Source of the DNA: Nematopogon swammerdamellus
Taxonomy: Eukaryota; Arthropoda; Insecta; Lepidoptera; Adelidae
Direction of reading: 5' to 3'
DNA: 64,000 bases
NCBI GenBank assembly: GCA_946902875.1
Contig: OX336348.1
Span: 15,525,741-15,589,740 of the forward strand
Made by a program: the position numbers and the translations under genes. The first letter of the stretch is position 1, and the number at the start of each line of letters is the position of its first letter. Shown here piece by piece: positions 50,623-61,782 of this stretch. The notes beneath the pieces were generated by a model. That model did no database searches. It saw only the letters and a program-made list of their open reading frames with translations, and had not been told where the DNA came from.

Positions 50623-52344
50623 AGAGGTGAATTGCTTACGAGAATAATTAATCATTTTAGTAAAAGTACATGCCTAAAGTATTATTTTAGGACATAAGTT
50701 GTACAACATACTACCTATTTCATTTTACATCTTAATAATATTTTGCAAACTAGTAATAATCTATATAGATTATAGATATTAATAAACCTTTTTCAATTCT
50801 TATGTTCTCTGACACGAGATTGTTGTACTCAAATGGTTCTTATTTACGAATAGGTAACCAGCGCGTCTCGCTCAGTCAGTTAATGTATAATTGTTGTTAT
50901 TAATATTCCAAACTACATACATACATTGTATTTTTTATTTCCTTATATATGGGTGAGTAGGTTGCATGGCCCATATCAGCGCATACCCGTCATGTGGTCA
51001 TAGTTGTGCTGTGTTGTGCCTCATCCGCCACCGCCTTAAAAATTGTTCAGCTGTTTTCGATTCGCATACCCACATAATTGGGTCATAAAGTTGCGTTTCG
51101 TGGCACTAACATTATTATATTTATATATTTCAAAATTTAATAGTTACTAATGGTAATGAAACAATCATATTATTCTAATCATACAGGTACCTTTATTTTG
51201 CTTCATGCTTATTCCTACTAAGGTTTGTGTGTTCGATTCGCATACCTAAATAATATTAGGTCACCAAGTTGTGTTTCGCGCCACGTACCTGTCTGTAGGA
51301 TGATATGCATGTGTATGTGTCCAATGTATATAAACTTAATTTTTTTATTTGTATTAATTAATAATGATATTAACTTAATTAATTATTAATGATCCAATTA
51401 ATCAAACATCCAATCATATTAAATCAATAATATTTCAGTCACATTTGCACACAAGTAACCTCTAAATTGTAGGTACTGCGTGCACTGTTATCTCCGATCG
51501 GAGAATATAGTAAGTAATTGCCATAGCTTCTGAAAGACAGGGATCATACCTAACTACATTCCGCCAGTAGCGATAGCGACGCGACGCGCGCGCACGCCCG
51601 CCATCGGTTGCGAGCGGAGCGAAGCGAAGGCTTCGTTCGTTTGTACCTACTACTGACTGAAATACAGTAGACGTTTACTTACCTACTTGCTAATATTGAG
51701 TGCAGTGGTTTGTTTATTCTTTTATTTTGCAATAAGATTCGAGTTATTATTATTTATTTATGTTCTAATGTAATGTTTAAATCGAGATAAATATTACAAG
51801 TAGGTAATACATAAAGAACCGTGTACCTAGCCATATAGTTAAGACATAATAGCACATTTATAGATATTGGATGCGGTATCGAACCACTCCCTGAATGTTG
51901 TTACATTAAGTGAGAATAATGATGACTAATTCTTAAAATACCTACTTATACATCTCTTTCTTTCTTTATTATAAATTGAATTAATGTCTAGAAACTTGCT
52001 TGAAATAACACTTACTTAAATCATTATCAAAGTTTTAAAATAGAACTTACTAAAATTATCATTATTGAATTAGGAGAAATATGAATATTGTTATATTGTA
52101 TGACTGTCGTATGTGCGAGATAGGTATTTAATACCTATTGTCGCTTAGAACAGAGCGTTAGTTTCTCGGTTAGTTTCCAACCTGCGCTACATTCGCACCT
52201 AATCGAACTTGCATAGTTACCTACTTTAATTTTGTGAATGTGTGCGAATTGCACTTGTTTCTACACTTATATTTATCCGATTTGGTAGGTCACTAACTAT
52301 TTAAATTATAATTTGAACTTTGAAGTGGTTTGAACAAGTTAAAG
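50623..52344. other. Non-coding upstream region of the Pao remnant
   Basis: AT-rich with a GC-rich patch at about 51570-51640. CCATAATTGGG/TTGGGTCA-type phrases repeat near 51070 and 51260. No LTR matching the one after the Pao frame is seen here, so the 5' LTR is missing or too diverged to recognise. Confidence 0.45.
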
Positions 52345-54597
52345 ATGTCTCTTTCAGACAAGGCTTTGAAAATAAAACAAAGAATACTGTTAAAGCGACG
52401 CGAGCGCACGTTTCAACAGTTACAGATCCTGTATGATCTATCAAATAACTTCTCCAAGGGTCCAAATACTGTTGCAGAATTTAAGGTCCGTTTTCAACGT
52501 ATAGATGAGGTACGTACGACAGGGTTTACAACTATACAGGATGAATATAATGAAATTGAGTTAGGATTAATCCCGGAGGCGGAGCCCTCGTATCAGGCGT
52601 CAGATACGTTTGACGAACTGTATTATAAAATACAAGCGACCGCTCTGCAGATATTACCTAGTAGTTCGCAGAGCGGGCTCCAGGAATCAGGTGCCCAAGG
52701 TCACGAAGAAAGAATGGTGCAACCTCGTCTTCCAAGACTAAATCTTCCCAAATTCGACGGTCTAAGTCTTGACAGATGGCCACACTTTTACGACACCTTT
52801 GTTTCTCTGGTGCACTCTAATAGCTCAATCAGTGCGCTTGAAAATTTCCACTATTTAGTGTCATGTTTGTCCGGTCCACCCTTGAGCTTAGCACACAGCC
52901 TACCGATCACAAACTTAAACTATCCTATAGTCTTCAAGCTGCTCACGGACAAATACCAGAATAAACGAATTCTGGCGACTCATTACCTGGACAAAATGTT
53001 CTCCTTCCAGTCCCTCACTAAGCAAGTTTTACCTAATCTTGGTTCATTCATTGAAGTTTTCTTCGAATCCATGTCAGCACTGAAGGCACTACGACTGGAA
53101 AACCTTTCTGAGTTTATTCCCTCCTACTGCGCGGTGCGTAACTTGGATACGGAAACAAGGAAGAATTTCGAGACCAAACATACTTAGTTTGAAATTCCGA
53201 CCTTTGATCAACTGATAGAATTTGTGCAAGAACAAATAAAGATTATTGAAGTCTCTCAACCGAACCCTGCTGCACACGCAGTACACTCAAAATTGCCGTC
53301 ACCTAAGTTTCAAGGCACACACAGAAAGGCTTTCTCGAAAGGTTCCTTCGTATCGTCAAATGCGCCCAACGTCATGCGTACGACACATGTGGGTGCCAAC
53401 TCTATTAAATGCCCTGTTTGCCAGCGACCACACAAAATTTATACCTGTTAATCGTTTTTAACCCTTGACGTGCCCGCGCGCATTATAAAGGCACAACTTC
53501 TAAATTTATGTAAGAATTGTTTACGAGATTCGCACTCGACTCGGGAGTGTCCATTGCAGTCAAAATGCTCTCACTGTGGACAACGCCATAACTCACTGTT
53601 GCACTTAAACAATAATCATGTGATGGTGTCCTCGAATGATGACCCTGATCTAGAGGATGCCATTGAACCTGAATGTTACGAGAATGACACTGCACGTGAA
53701 GATACTGAAGGAAATGTTAACGTGACATGTCACTCCTCTACAGGTCAGGGAACGAACCTGGCCACGGTGTTGCTGGGAACTGCTATTTTAAACATAAAGG
53801 ACGCATCTGGCGGACATCAATGGGTTCGTGCCCTCATTGACAGCGCAGCACAAAATTGGTTTATAACCTCATCCTGTGCGCAACGTCTAGGTTTAAAATC
53901 ACACAAATGCGATGTTACTGTCGCAGGACTCGGACACACAATATTACAAAAAACTAGCGGAGCTATGTCGTGCATTATCTCCACTGACGATAATGTCTTA
54001 ATGGCGGACGCCATAATCATTCCTAAGATCACGTCTTCAATGCCCACAAAACGATTATCAGTCGAGATGCGCAATCGTTATAAGCATGTCGTACTGGCTG
54101 ATCCAAAATTTGATGTTCCCGCCCCCGTAGAACTTTTATTAGGGGCTGATATATTTCCAGACATATATGATGGTCAGAAGCTGAAGTTCGGTCCAGGGTA
54201 CCCAACAGCTTTGCGCAGTATCTTTGGGTGGGTAATTACTGGAAAGGTCAATTCAACTGGTAATCGAACCATCACATCTGCCTTCTGTACGGAAATGTCA
54301 TACCTTGAAAACGCCGTTGTAAAACCTGTAAAACGGTTTTGTGAGATTGAAGAACGACCTATGGTTAGACATATTAATCCCGAGTATATAAAATGGACCA
54401 AGTCTCAAGTAAATTTGAAAATTAACGATTTGGTAATGATAGATGATCCTAGGTCGCCGCCAATGCAATGGACGGTTGGTAGAGTTGTAGCTGTTCATCC
54501 AGGAAAGGACGGAACTGTCAGAGTGGCCACTATCCGTACGTCTAGTGGAACATTAGTTCGTCCGGTGGTAAAACTATGTCCTCGTCCAATCGCTTAG
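52345..54597 (+). pseudogene. BEL/Pao Gag-protease fused in frame to integrase tail
   Basis: One continuous frame from ATG 52345 (MSLSDKALKIKQ) to TAG 54595-54597, interrupted by only two stops (TAG 53185-53187, TAA 53449-53451). Gag (DUF1759-type: LPRLNLPKFDGLSLDRWPHF, SLVHSNSSISALENFHYLVS) spans about residues 135-280. Zinc-binding segments are CPVCQRPHKIYTC and CKNCLRDSHSTREC/CSHCGQRH. The retroviral-type aspartic protease has ALIDSAAQNWF, where the usual DSG is DSA, and LLLGADIFPDI. After RFCEIEERPMV the frame jumps to RHINPEYIKWTKSQVNLKIN, LVMIDDPRSPPMQWTVGRVV and TLVRPVVKLCPRPI, the C-terminal integrase-tail domain (DUF5641-type). RT, RNase H and integrase core are gone. Confidence 0.85.
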
Positions 54598-54705
54598 TTA
54601 TAGTACTTACCTCTAAGATTTTCATATAATGCGCCCTTATAATATATCACCTATAAGTTGTTGTTTGTTTGTTATTTTTGTATTAGGAAATCATATGCTG
54701 ATTTC

Positions 54706-54716
54706 GTGGGGGAGTA
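54706..54716 (+). promoter_or_regulatory. Polypurine tract of the Pao element
   Basis: GTGGGGGAGTA immediately before TGTAGCGGCTC, the usual arrangement before a BEL/Pao 3' LTR. Confidence 0.65.
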
Positions 54717-55022
54717 TGTAGCGGCTCGTCCCTTCTATCTCCTATCCTTCTCTCGCTCACGCGCGGCGATCTTCATAGCGATGGTCAAAACCTTCAGTCG
54801 CCAAACGATCCGTCAAAAAGCAAGCCGCGCGCGATATACATGACAATATTGTACAAATAAAAAGTGCATGAAATTCATTTATTTTATATGAACTGTTATA
54901 TCATAGTGCGTAGTCGTCGGGGGCCCCACGGAGCAAGGAGTCGTCGTCAGCTACGCGTGAGTTATTATTTTCCATATTCATTGTCTTACCTATTAAGTCG
55001 CTTCCTACTTCTTTGTATTGTA
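54717..55022 (+). repeat. Probable 3' LTR of the Pao element
   Basis: Starts TGTAGCGGCTCGTCC and holds AATAAA at 54856-54861 followed by a GT-poor tail. It probably ends near ...TTGTATTACAG where a LINE fragment begins. The right end is uncertain, and no 5' partner is found. Confidence 0.5.
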
Positions 55023-55775
55023 TTACAGTTCACTGGTGCAATTGCGCACACAAGGGTATGCTCCCAGGAAGGAACGGAAGTAATCCCATTGTGCTGACCG
55101 GTAGTGCCAAACTGTTCGCGTACTACATTCACATGCTTTCGCGAAGTGTACAGTCGGCACAGTTGAGCGTACACGGCAATGGTCGGAGTTTCCGAGGGGA
55201 GCTTCAACCCTCACCTTGTAACCATTTGGCTCGGTAGTCAGCACAAGGTCCAACAAACTAGGTCGATGGGCAGGGTTATCAGGTAACCGAGTGGTTCCGG
55301 ATACCAAATGCGTCAACCCGTGTGCAATGGCCAAGTTGTAAGCCTCCCTGCCGGCATGGTCAGTGATGGGAGAGCCCAACCAGTCTTGGTGTTTAGCATT
55401 GAAATCACCCAGCATCACCAACTCCGCCGCCGTAGGGATCTCTCAAAGCAATTTGTCTGCCGTACTGCTGAGATGCTCATAAAATGCCTCTATTCTTGAC
55501 GCACTGAGGTTAGGGGATCTGTATGCACCCGCGTAAATCCTCACGACATAAGGAAGATTCACGCGAATCCATAGCACAGGAAAAACAGGGTTTTCAAATC
55601 GGGTGATCCGGGTATAGGAGACACCAGATCCAACGTACAAGCAGACACCACCCTTCGCCATGAAACGTTCCTGAAGATTGTAACCAGGAACATCCAGGTA
55701 GGATGACGTGTCCGCAGGACGCCCGATCTGGGTCTCCGTAACAAAGAGGAGGTGAGACCTCGCCGTCTGCAGATG
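55023..55775 (-). pseudogene. LINE B: AP-endonuclease domain fragment
   Basis: Minus strand: LQTARSHLLFVTETQIGRPA (catalytic E in TET), KGGVCLYVGSGVSYTRITRF, RIYAGAYRSPNLSASRIEAF, then VMLGDFNAKHQDWLG (GDFN), PSLLDLVLTTEPN and GNSDHCRVRSTV (SDH). A frame change lies between 55443 and 55421. The domain would nick target DNA. The domain's first residues (VDLANIRGLHTNFSSV) lie at 56885-56940, on the far side of LINE A. Confidence 0.8.
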
Positions 55776-56884
55776 TTTTTTTTTTATTGAGAGCGCGACA
55801 AATGGCGCCAAGACACCCATGAGGTGTCTATCGACGCCCATGGACATTAGGCCTTATGCGGGGGTTGCAAATGCCATGCCGGCCTGACAGGTGCCCATTC
55901 ACGCCCCTCTTGAAGGATCCGAGACTGTACTTGGGGGGGAATATATGAGCAGGGAGAGCGTTCCAGAGTTTACCGGTTCTGTAGAGGAAAGATCTGCAGA
56001 ACCGATTAGTACGCATCTGCGGTAAGTCCAGCGTATAGGGATGCAATCCCTGCCCAGTGCGAGTGGTGCGGAGGTGGAAAGGGGACGGCGGAATTGCGTT
56101 AAACAGCTCCTCCGAGCACTTCCCATGGAATAAGCGATAGAACACACTTAGGGAGCCGACATCCCTACGGTGTTGCAGTGGTTCTAGATCGCGGGACACT
56201 TCGGGGTCACCCACTAGTCGCACGGCTCAACGCTGGATCGAGTCCAACCAAAGGCGCAAGCTGGTATTTGGCAGAGTCATCCCACAGGTGCGAGCAGTAC
56301 TCCAAGTAGGACCTGATCTGCGATTTATACAAAAGCAGCTTTTGGTCCGGCGTGAAGTACCGTCGCACTTTATTGAGTACGCCCAGCTTTTTAGAAGCCA
56401 GCTTGGCCTTCCCCTCGATATGGCGACGAACGTTCAGGTCGTGTAACAGTTCGACTCCGAGGACCCTGAGGTGTTCGCTTAATTTAAGCAAGGTGCCTTG
56501 GAATGAAGGAGCCGGTGTGAACGCCGCTCTCTTTGCACTGAACGCGCAAACTTGTGTCTTGGAAGCGTTGAACTCGACCAAATTACTACGGCCTCATTCG
56601 GAAATAGAGCCGAGTGTGTGTTCGAGCTCAGACACAAGTCTTCGCCTCTTTGCATCCACAATATCCCGACTGGCTGAGGGGTGACTGGTGTAGGATCCAT
56701 GTACCGTACTATCAGCTGCATAATAATGTATGTTCCCCAGAGACAGCATATCATTGATATGCAGAATAAACAGCGTGGGTAACAATACAGATCCTTGTGG
56801 TACGCCGGCGTTCACTGACATGGCGTCCGACGAGCAACCGTCCACTAGGACCTGAACGCTACGCCCATGTATGATGTCAGGCGA
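55776..56884 (-). pseudogene. LINE A: 5'-truncated RT fragment inserted in LINE B
   Basis: Minus strand: PDIIHGRSVQVLVDGCSSDA, GVPQGSVLLPTLFILHINDM, an altered active site YYAADST (YADD expected), then in another frame LLYKSQIRSYLEYCSHLWDD, then RRDVGSLSVFYRLFHGKCSE, LWNALPAHIFPPKYSLGSFK, GRHGICNPRIRPNVHGRR. The 3' UTR ends in AATAAAAAAAAAA at about 55776-55790. It is a Jockey-type C-terminus (inference), with several frameshifts. Confidence 0.8.
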
Positions 56885-56945
56885 CGGAGGAGAAATTTGT
56901 GTGTAGACCTCTTATATTGGCGAGGTCTACCTTAAATTTTGAGGG
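56885..56945 (-). pseudogene. LINE B: start of endonuclease domain, upstream of LINE A
   Basis: On the minus strand VDLANIRGLHTNFSSVA, the usual start of LINE endonucleases (NIRGL). It continues at 55775 as LQTARSHLLF, so LINE A interrupts it. Confidence 0.7.
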
Positions 56946-57214
56946 AGAATGGACCGCTGAAGGTTTATACATTTTTCTATTTTTGGTTCGGCTCATAATT
57001 TAGGTAGATGGGTGATTGATTCGTGGAGTGTATCAGAATGTGCCCAGGGCGCGGTGATGCCTTGTGCAACTCGGATAGACTCAATCGACTGACAGTCGCA
57101 GAGAGCGAGAGAACCCTCGGGCCCCCTCCCAGGAAAACATGTGGTCTCCCATGGGCACCAGCCCCACAATCCGATCTTGACCAAATTAAAATGGGACCAC
57201 CTCAGGGTTATCCC
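56946..57214. other. Unassigned DNA
   Basis: No supported gene; short frames in both directions only. Confidence 0.4.
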
Positions 57215-57540
57215 CTTTTATAAAAAAAAAAAAAAATTCAAAATCGGCTTACAATTGACGGAGTAATCGTGTAACAAACATCCAAAAAAAAAGAAAACAT
57301 ACCGTCGAATTGAGAATCTCCTAGGTCTAAAGTAAATTGCTCGTGAAGACAAATGCAACGAGCCCAAACACGATGGGTATATCATGTGTAGTTTAGGAGT
57401 TCCTATGGCCACCTTCCGTCTCCATCATCAGACCAGCTGGATGGTACTCGTACCATAATATATTGAGCGCATCTGGCCGGTCGGATAAAAAGATTTCAAA
57501 GGAGAATGCCGTATCTCGGCCCACATAAAAATGTTTTGTG
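57215..57540 (-). repeat. Dispersed repeat R5, inverted copy
   Basis: Reverse complement of 34500-34740 (ATACCGTCGAATTGAGAATC, CTCCTAGGTCTAAAGTAAAT, CACCTTCCGTCTCCATCATC). Confidence 0.65.
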
Positions 57541-57902
57541 TCACAATAAAATGCGTTTGAAACAATAGTTTAAAATATGAGGATTTTTTTTAAACTAGGT
57601 ATTTGCAGTTTCAAAGCTATGCACGATTCCGTGCAGTATTGATTTGAATATTTTGAACAATCTAATAACTGGCAATACAAAGTAGTCCCCCTTTCACATC
57701 GCACGCATCTTCCTAAGCGCACTAGCGCTGTTCTGTCTTTGTCACTTTCGAAGGAGAGACAAAGAGGGACAATGCGCGCTATCCAAAAGCTTGTTTGATA
57801 GAACGTAGTGTGGTACATGACATCCATGACGTATGACTTCTTGCATGACGGATATAAATGTTAGGAGGCAGAGTGAGTACAGATGTGGTACAGGCTTAGA
57901 TT
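57541..57902. other. Non-coding DNA, nothing recognised
   Basis: AT-rich, with short frames lacking any domain. Confidence 0.4.
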
Positions 57903-58071
57903 TAGTCATGTGCGTTATCAACCATTTTTGGTAACCGTGATCCAACCGATATCTGTTTTCAGTACCAATATTGATATTCGTTGCGAAATATCGTTATCAA
58001 AACCGCATCACTCACGTTCTCGCTCAACTTTCTGCGCTCGTTTGTTGTCGCCAGTAACCACAGACCAGTAA

Positions 58072-58844
58072 GTGCCTTTTCACACGTTCCGGTTGCCGGA
58101 TAGTCGGCGCCGGGTACCCGGTGTCAAATGAGCTTTCACATGGCCCGGTTGATGCCGGCAGTATCGTCTAGAGAGCCGACAAGAATACAGTCTCGTTCAA
58201 ACTTTCAAAGATGGGCCGTGAACAAATAATTTCAATGTGGCTTTTATATCGAAGACGAAAACATCGCCACGAGAAAGAAAAATCTAAAAATTATTGGGTT
58301 CGTCCAATTAATATGAAAAGAGAAGCATTAGGTGCATTCTAAACATTATTCCCAGACCTCCGAGCACATGAAGACAGGTTTTCAAGTACTTTAGAATGTC
58401 TATAACTTCGTTTGACGAAATACATAACCGTTTGAGGAACTCTTTGCAACGTCAGGATACAAAAACGAGACACTGCATTCAGCCTGTTGAGATGTTAGCC
58501 GTTACAATTAACATACCTAAGTAAAAATCAATTCAATTTGTATGTTTATTGAAAAAATAATAGTAACTTGTTACAAGATATTTTCATCCGCTGTACTTGA
58601 GCGACTGACAGGCCGGCGCGTCTAAAAGCTAGTTGCGTGTTCCATACACCACTGTCAGTCCGGCCGCCGGCTAGGCGATACGCGGCGACCGGACGCACAG
58701 TCGTGGATCCGGCGCGCACCCGGCGACCGCCTGCCGGATAAATTACGCCGCCGGTGCGTGTGAAAGCTACGTACCATTCCCATACACTTCACCGCCGGGT
58801 GCCCGGCGCCGGCTAGCCGGCGGCCGGCTCGTGTGAAAAGGCAC
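58072..58844 (+). mobile_element. PIF/Harbinger deletion derivative
   Basis: TIRs GTGCCTTTTCACACG and CGTGTGAAAAGGCAC are perfect and flanked by TAA on both sides (58069-58071 and 58845-58847), the 3-bp duplication typical of PIF/Harbinger. GC-rich subterminal motifs (GCCGGCGGCCGG, CGGCGCCGG) lie inside each end. It retains a piece of the transposase gene. Confidence 0.85.
58235..58525 (+). pseudogene. Harbinger transposase N-terminal remnant
   Basis: Plus-strand reading gives RRKHRHEKEKSKNYWVRPIN, MKREALGAF, stop, TLFPDLRAHEDRFSS, and after a 1-nt shift YFRMSITSFDEIHNRLRNSL, QRQDTKTRHCIQPVEMLAVT. The order basic patch, YWVxPIN, GxFxxLFPDL, FRMS and LA(V)T is that of the N-terminal part of DDE transposases of PIF/Harbinger. 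The catalytic DDE part is deleted, so it cannot act. Confidence 0.75.
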
Positions 58845-59054
58845 TAACGGTTGGACTCGGTCGACAGACACGGTGGACCTAGCAGCAGCGGCTGCTAATA
58901 ACTAACTAACTGACAACTGTTCTTGAACTTTGAGCGAGAGCGTGAGTGATGCGGTTTTGATACCAATATTTCGCAACGGATATCAATATCGGTATTCAAA
59001 ACAGATATCGGTTAAATCGCGGTTACCAAAAATGGTTGATAATGCACATGACTA

Positions 59055-59680
59055 GTTTGTCTTTGACAACTATCGACATTTGGTCATGGAGGTGGGGAAG
59101 ATTAATGGAGAAATAATACCCAAACAATGAGGGCTTAAAAAGTGACGCCACACGAACACACCTATATGTACTTACTTATTAAAGATATATATTGACTATC
59201 ACAGAGAAAAAAAACAATTTTAAGTATGCTAAATTAGTAGTTAACTCAATATACATAAAAACTATTTTTCAATAAAACATATGGCCCGTACGTCGTTCTT
59301 CATTCGTTATGATGTACGCACTGACAGTTGAATCCGTCACTTAGAAAAAATAATGCATTATTTAGAAAGATGTTATGCAAAGCATACCCAACAAATAATT
59401 TCGTTGCAAAAATGAAGAGAAATATCGAATCTGTAGAATGTGTAAAAATATAATAGTAGGTATTTTTAAGGTAATTTTAAGATATTTTTACCAAAAGAAG
59501 TTGCCACTGGTTATTACAAATGCGAAATTATCTTGTAAGTGTATTTACAAATATCTTTTTATAACGACGCAGTATTTATCAATTGATTTAACATTAATAG
59601 TTAAATAATGAAAAAAAAAATTTTGGTACGCTTTCCTTGTTAACAAAAATATATCAGATAAACATTTTATCGCGTATATT
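59055..59680. other. Non-coding AT-rich DNA
   Basis: GGAGGTGGGGAAGATTAATG at about 59090 is matched in reverse near 61500 (CATTAATCTTCCACAACTCC), so both may be edges of one larger inverted repeat. No gene. Confidence 0.4.
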
Positions 59681-60758
59681 CCGTTTGTGGTCCACCTTCC
59701 TAGTCCACCCAGGTGGACCATGGGTAAAAAATATTTCCCGTGGTTCACCGGAATGTCCATAAGATGACATCGTGGTAGTATGAAAGAATAACATGGATCG
59801 TAAAAGGATTCATAATTGACATGAAAATTATACGATTGAATATAAGATAACACTTTATTGTTGTCATTTGCTACTGTGGTTGAAATAAACCGCCACCATG
59901 ATAGAAATGAAATCCTTGATGCTCTTCCTTCATACGTCTGTTCGCCTGGTATAATTTTGTTTTAATTTTTGAATTTTTTGAAAATTTACGGGCCCCTCCT
60001 CTACCTGCCCTGTCAACCTAACCGACATAATAAAAAGTATAAATTAAAAAATTTGGACAATGACGATGACGATGACGGTGACGATGACGCGGCGAATTTC
60101 ATTTTTTTTTTATTCCTCATTTTTCACAAGTTTAATTAATTTCATACATTTTACAAAACGTCCGTAAAGAAGTATAACTTAAAAAAATTATTACTTTCAT
60201 TATATTCACATTTCCCCTACAATGTATTTTTCTATAAGATGTACATCTCCCTGATTTACCTATCTTAACCAATTTTCTTTGTGACAATTTAACATTAAAT
60301 TTTCAATGTATATTTTTTGCACAATTTGAGACATTTTTTTTTTATGGAAACAGACACGGTTGGCTATATCTCCTACAACATCTGTGACAGGCATAAATAA
60401 ATACACTGCCAGTTTTATGTATACGTGGAAAACTAACTAATGAGATGGACTTTGTTATTTTGTTTTTAATTGCATATGTCTGTAGGAAGCATTGATTTTA
60501 TAACCCTGTAAATCAATGGTAGGAAGAGTCCTTTGGTGATCTACGGGAAAAATAATTTCTCATGATATATCCATGGAGGTGAAACCTCCATGTGTATACC
60601 TGGGTGGTCTACTGGAAAAAATAATTTCCCATGGTCCACCTGGATGGACTACGGGAAAAAATAAATTTCTCTGGTCCACCTGGGTGGACTACTGAAAAAA
60701 ATAATTTCCCATGGACCACCTGGGTGGACTACGAAGGTGGACCACGGGCAATAAACGG
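59681..60758. mobile_element. TIR element with repeated GGTCCACC/GGTGGACC blocks
   Basis: Left end CCGTTTGTGGTCCACCTTCC, TAGTCCACCCAGGTGGACC; right end CACCTGGGTGGACTACGAAG, GGTGGACCACGGGCAATAAA. The inside right end repeats a ~42-bp block (CTACGGGAAAAAATAA) about four times between 60600 and 60735. The interior is AT-rich. A SINE fragment lies at 60334-60391. No transposase. Confidence 0.6.
60334..60391 (-). mobile_element. SINE family 3 tail fragment
   Basis: TTTTTTTTTATGGAAACAGA, CACGGTTGGCTATATCTCC and CAACATCTGTGA match the tail end of the 11-kb SINE. The rest is missing. Confidence 0.6.
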
Positions 60759-61734
60759 TAAATTCAGACTAAGATATGAGTTTTAGTTTAGGTCAGATGG
60801 TGCAAGTGAATTAAAATAGATTTTATGCCACTCGTGTGAAGCCAGCCTATACCTCACACTCTCTACACCACACACACTGACGGGCGATCGTCCCCCGTCG
60901 TTCGAAACAAAAGTAAACAAAAGAAGAAATCGTTCGAATTGAGTTCATACAGAATCCCATAGAAAAAAGTACCTTAAATTTACCCAGAATCCCATAGAAA
61001 AAAGTACCTTAAATTTTTCTGAACTTGTTTCCGAATTATATATCCAGCAGTAGGTATCTTACCACAATATGATTGAATATGCCAATTGCGTACATTAAAT
61101 ATACTGTGTAATATGTATGTATTCTAAAAACCATTTAGTATTTATGTAAAAAAACAGGTAGCGAATAGAGATTATTTTGAGTTGGTGCTGATGGCATAAT
61201 ACTATCCCGATACAAAATTTTTGAGGTGAATTATCCAATATTTCGAATATGTAGCGTGTACTTTCGTGTGATATGATATTCCTGAATCCATTTTATGGTT
61301 CGTCGAGTTGTTTTTGCACCACTTTACAACACACGAAGGCATTTTAAAGTAAAAATTCGATCATGCGGGAAGACACGCGCAACATGACAGCTGTCGCGAT
61401 ACTAAGATGACTGCCGGCAACTCAGGCCGGCAACATCAAGGAGGCCCGCCTACCGCGTCAACATTATGATGTCGACACTTATTTAGTTCCATTCGTTCTC
61501 CATTAATCTTCCACAACTCCATGCATTTGGTTATATTTTTATTAGAACTATGTATTCAACATTCCATTGCAAGTTATAAACATTTTAACAAGGAATAACT
61601 AAATTACTGCCATATAAAAAAATTAAACTTTTGTGATTTATGAAGTAGGAATTAAAATCTATCGTATGTGATAGAAATCATTGTGGCACAAAAATATTTT
61701 AATGTGAGCCGGCAATGTGAGGACGGAAAGGCAT
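60759..61734. other. Non-coding DNA with a 34-35-bp duplication
   Basis: CAGAATCCCATAGAAAAAAG plus TACCTTAAATTT occurs twice at about 60950-61018. No gene recognised. Confidence 0.45.
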
Positions 61735-61782
61735 TCTCCTTTAGAATATTCATGAAACAAGGGTCCGAATATGTCTCACAAT
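61735..61782 (-). repeat. Dispersed repeat R4, part left of the hAT-type element
   Basis: TTAGAATATTCATGAAACAA and GGGTCCGAATATG are the reverse complement of about 34430-34462. It continues at 62852. Confidence 0.7.

Larger units (their letters stand above)
57903..59054. mobile_element. TIR element (~130-bp arms) hosting a Harbinger derivative
   Basis: TAGTCATGTGCGTTATCAAC at the left and GTTGATAATGCACATGACTA at the right start inverted arms that continue through TTTTTGGTAACCG, AACCGATATCTGTTTT and CCGCATCACTCACG. Without the 773-bp insertion at 58072-58844 the element is about 380 bp. Target duplication not clear. Confidence 0.7.
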
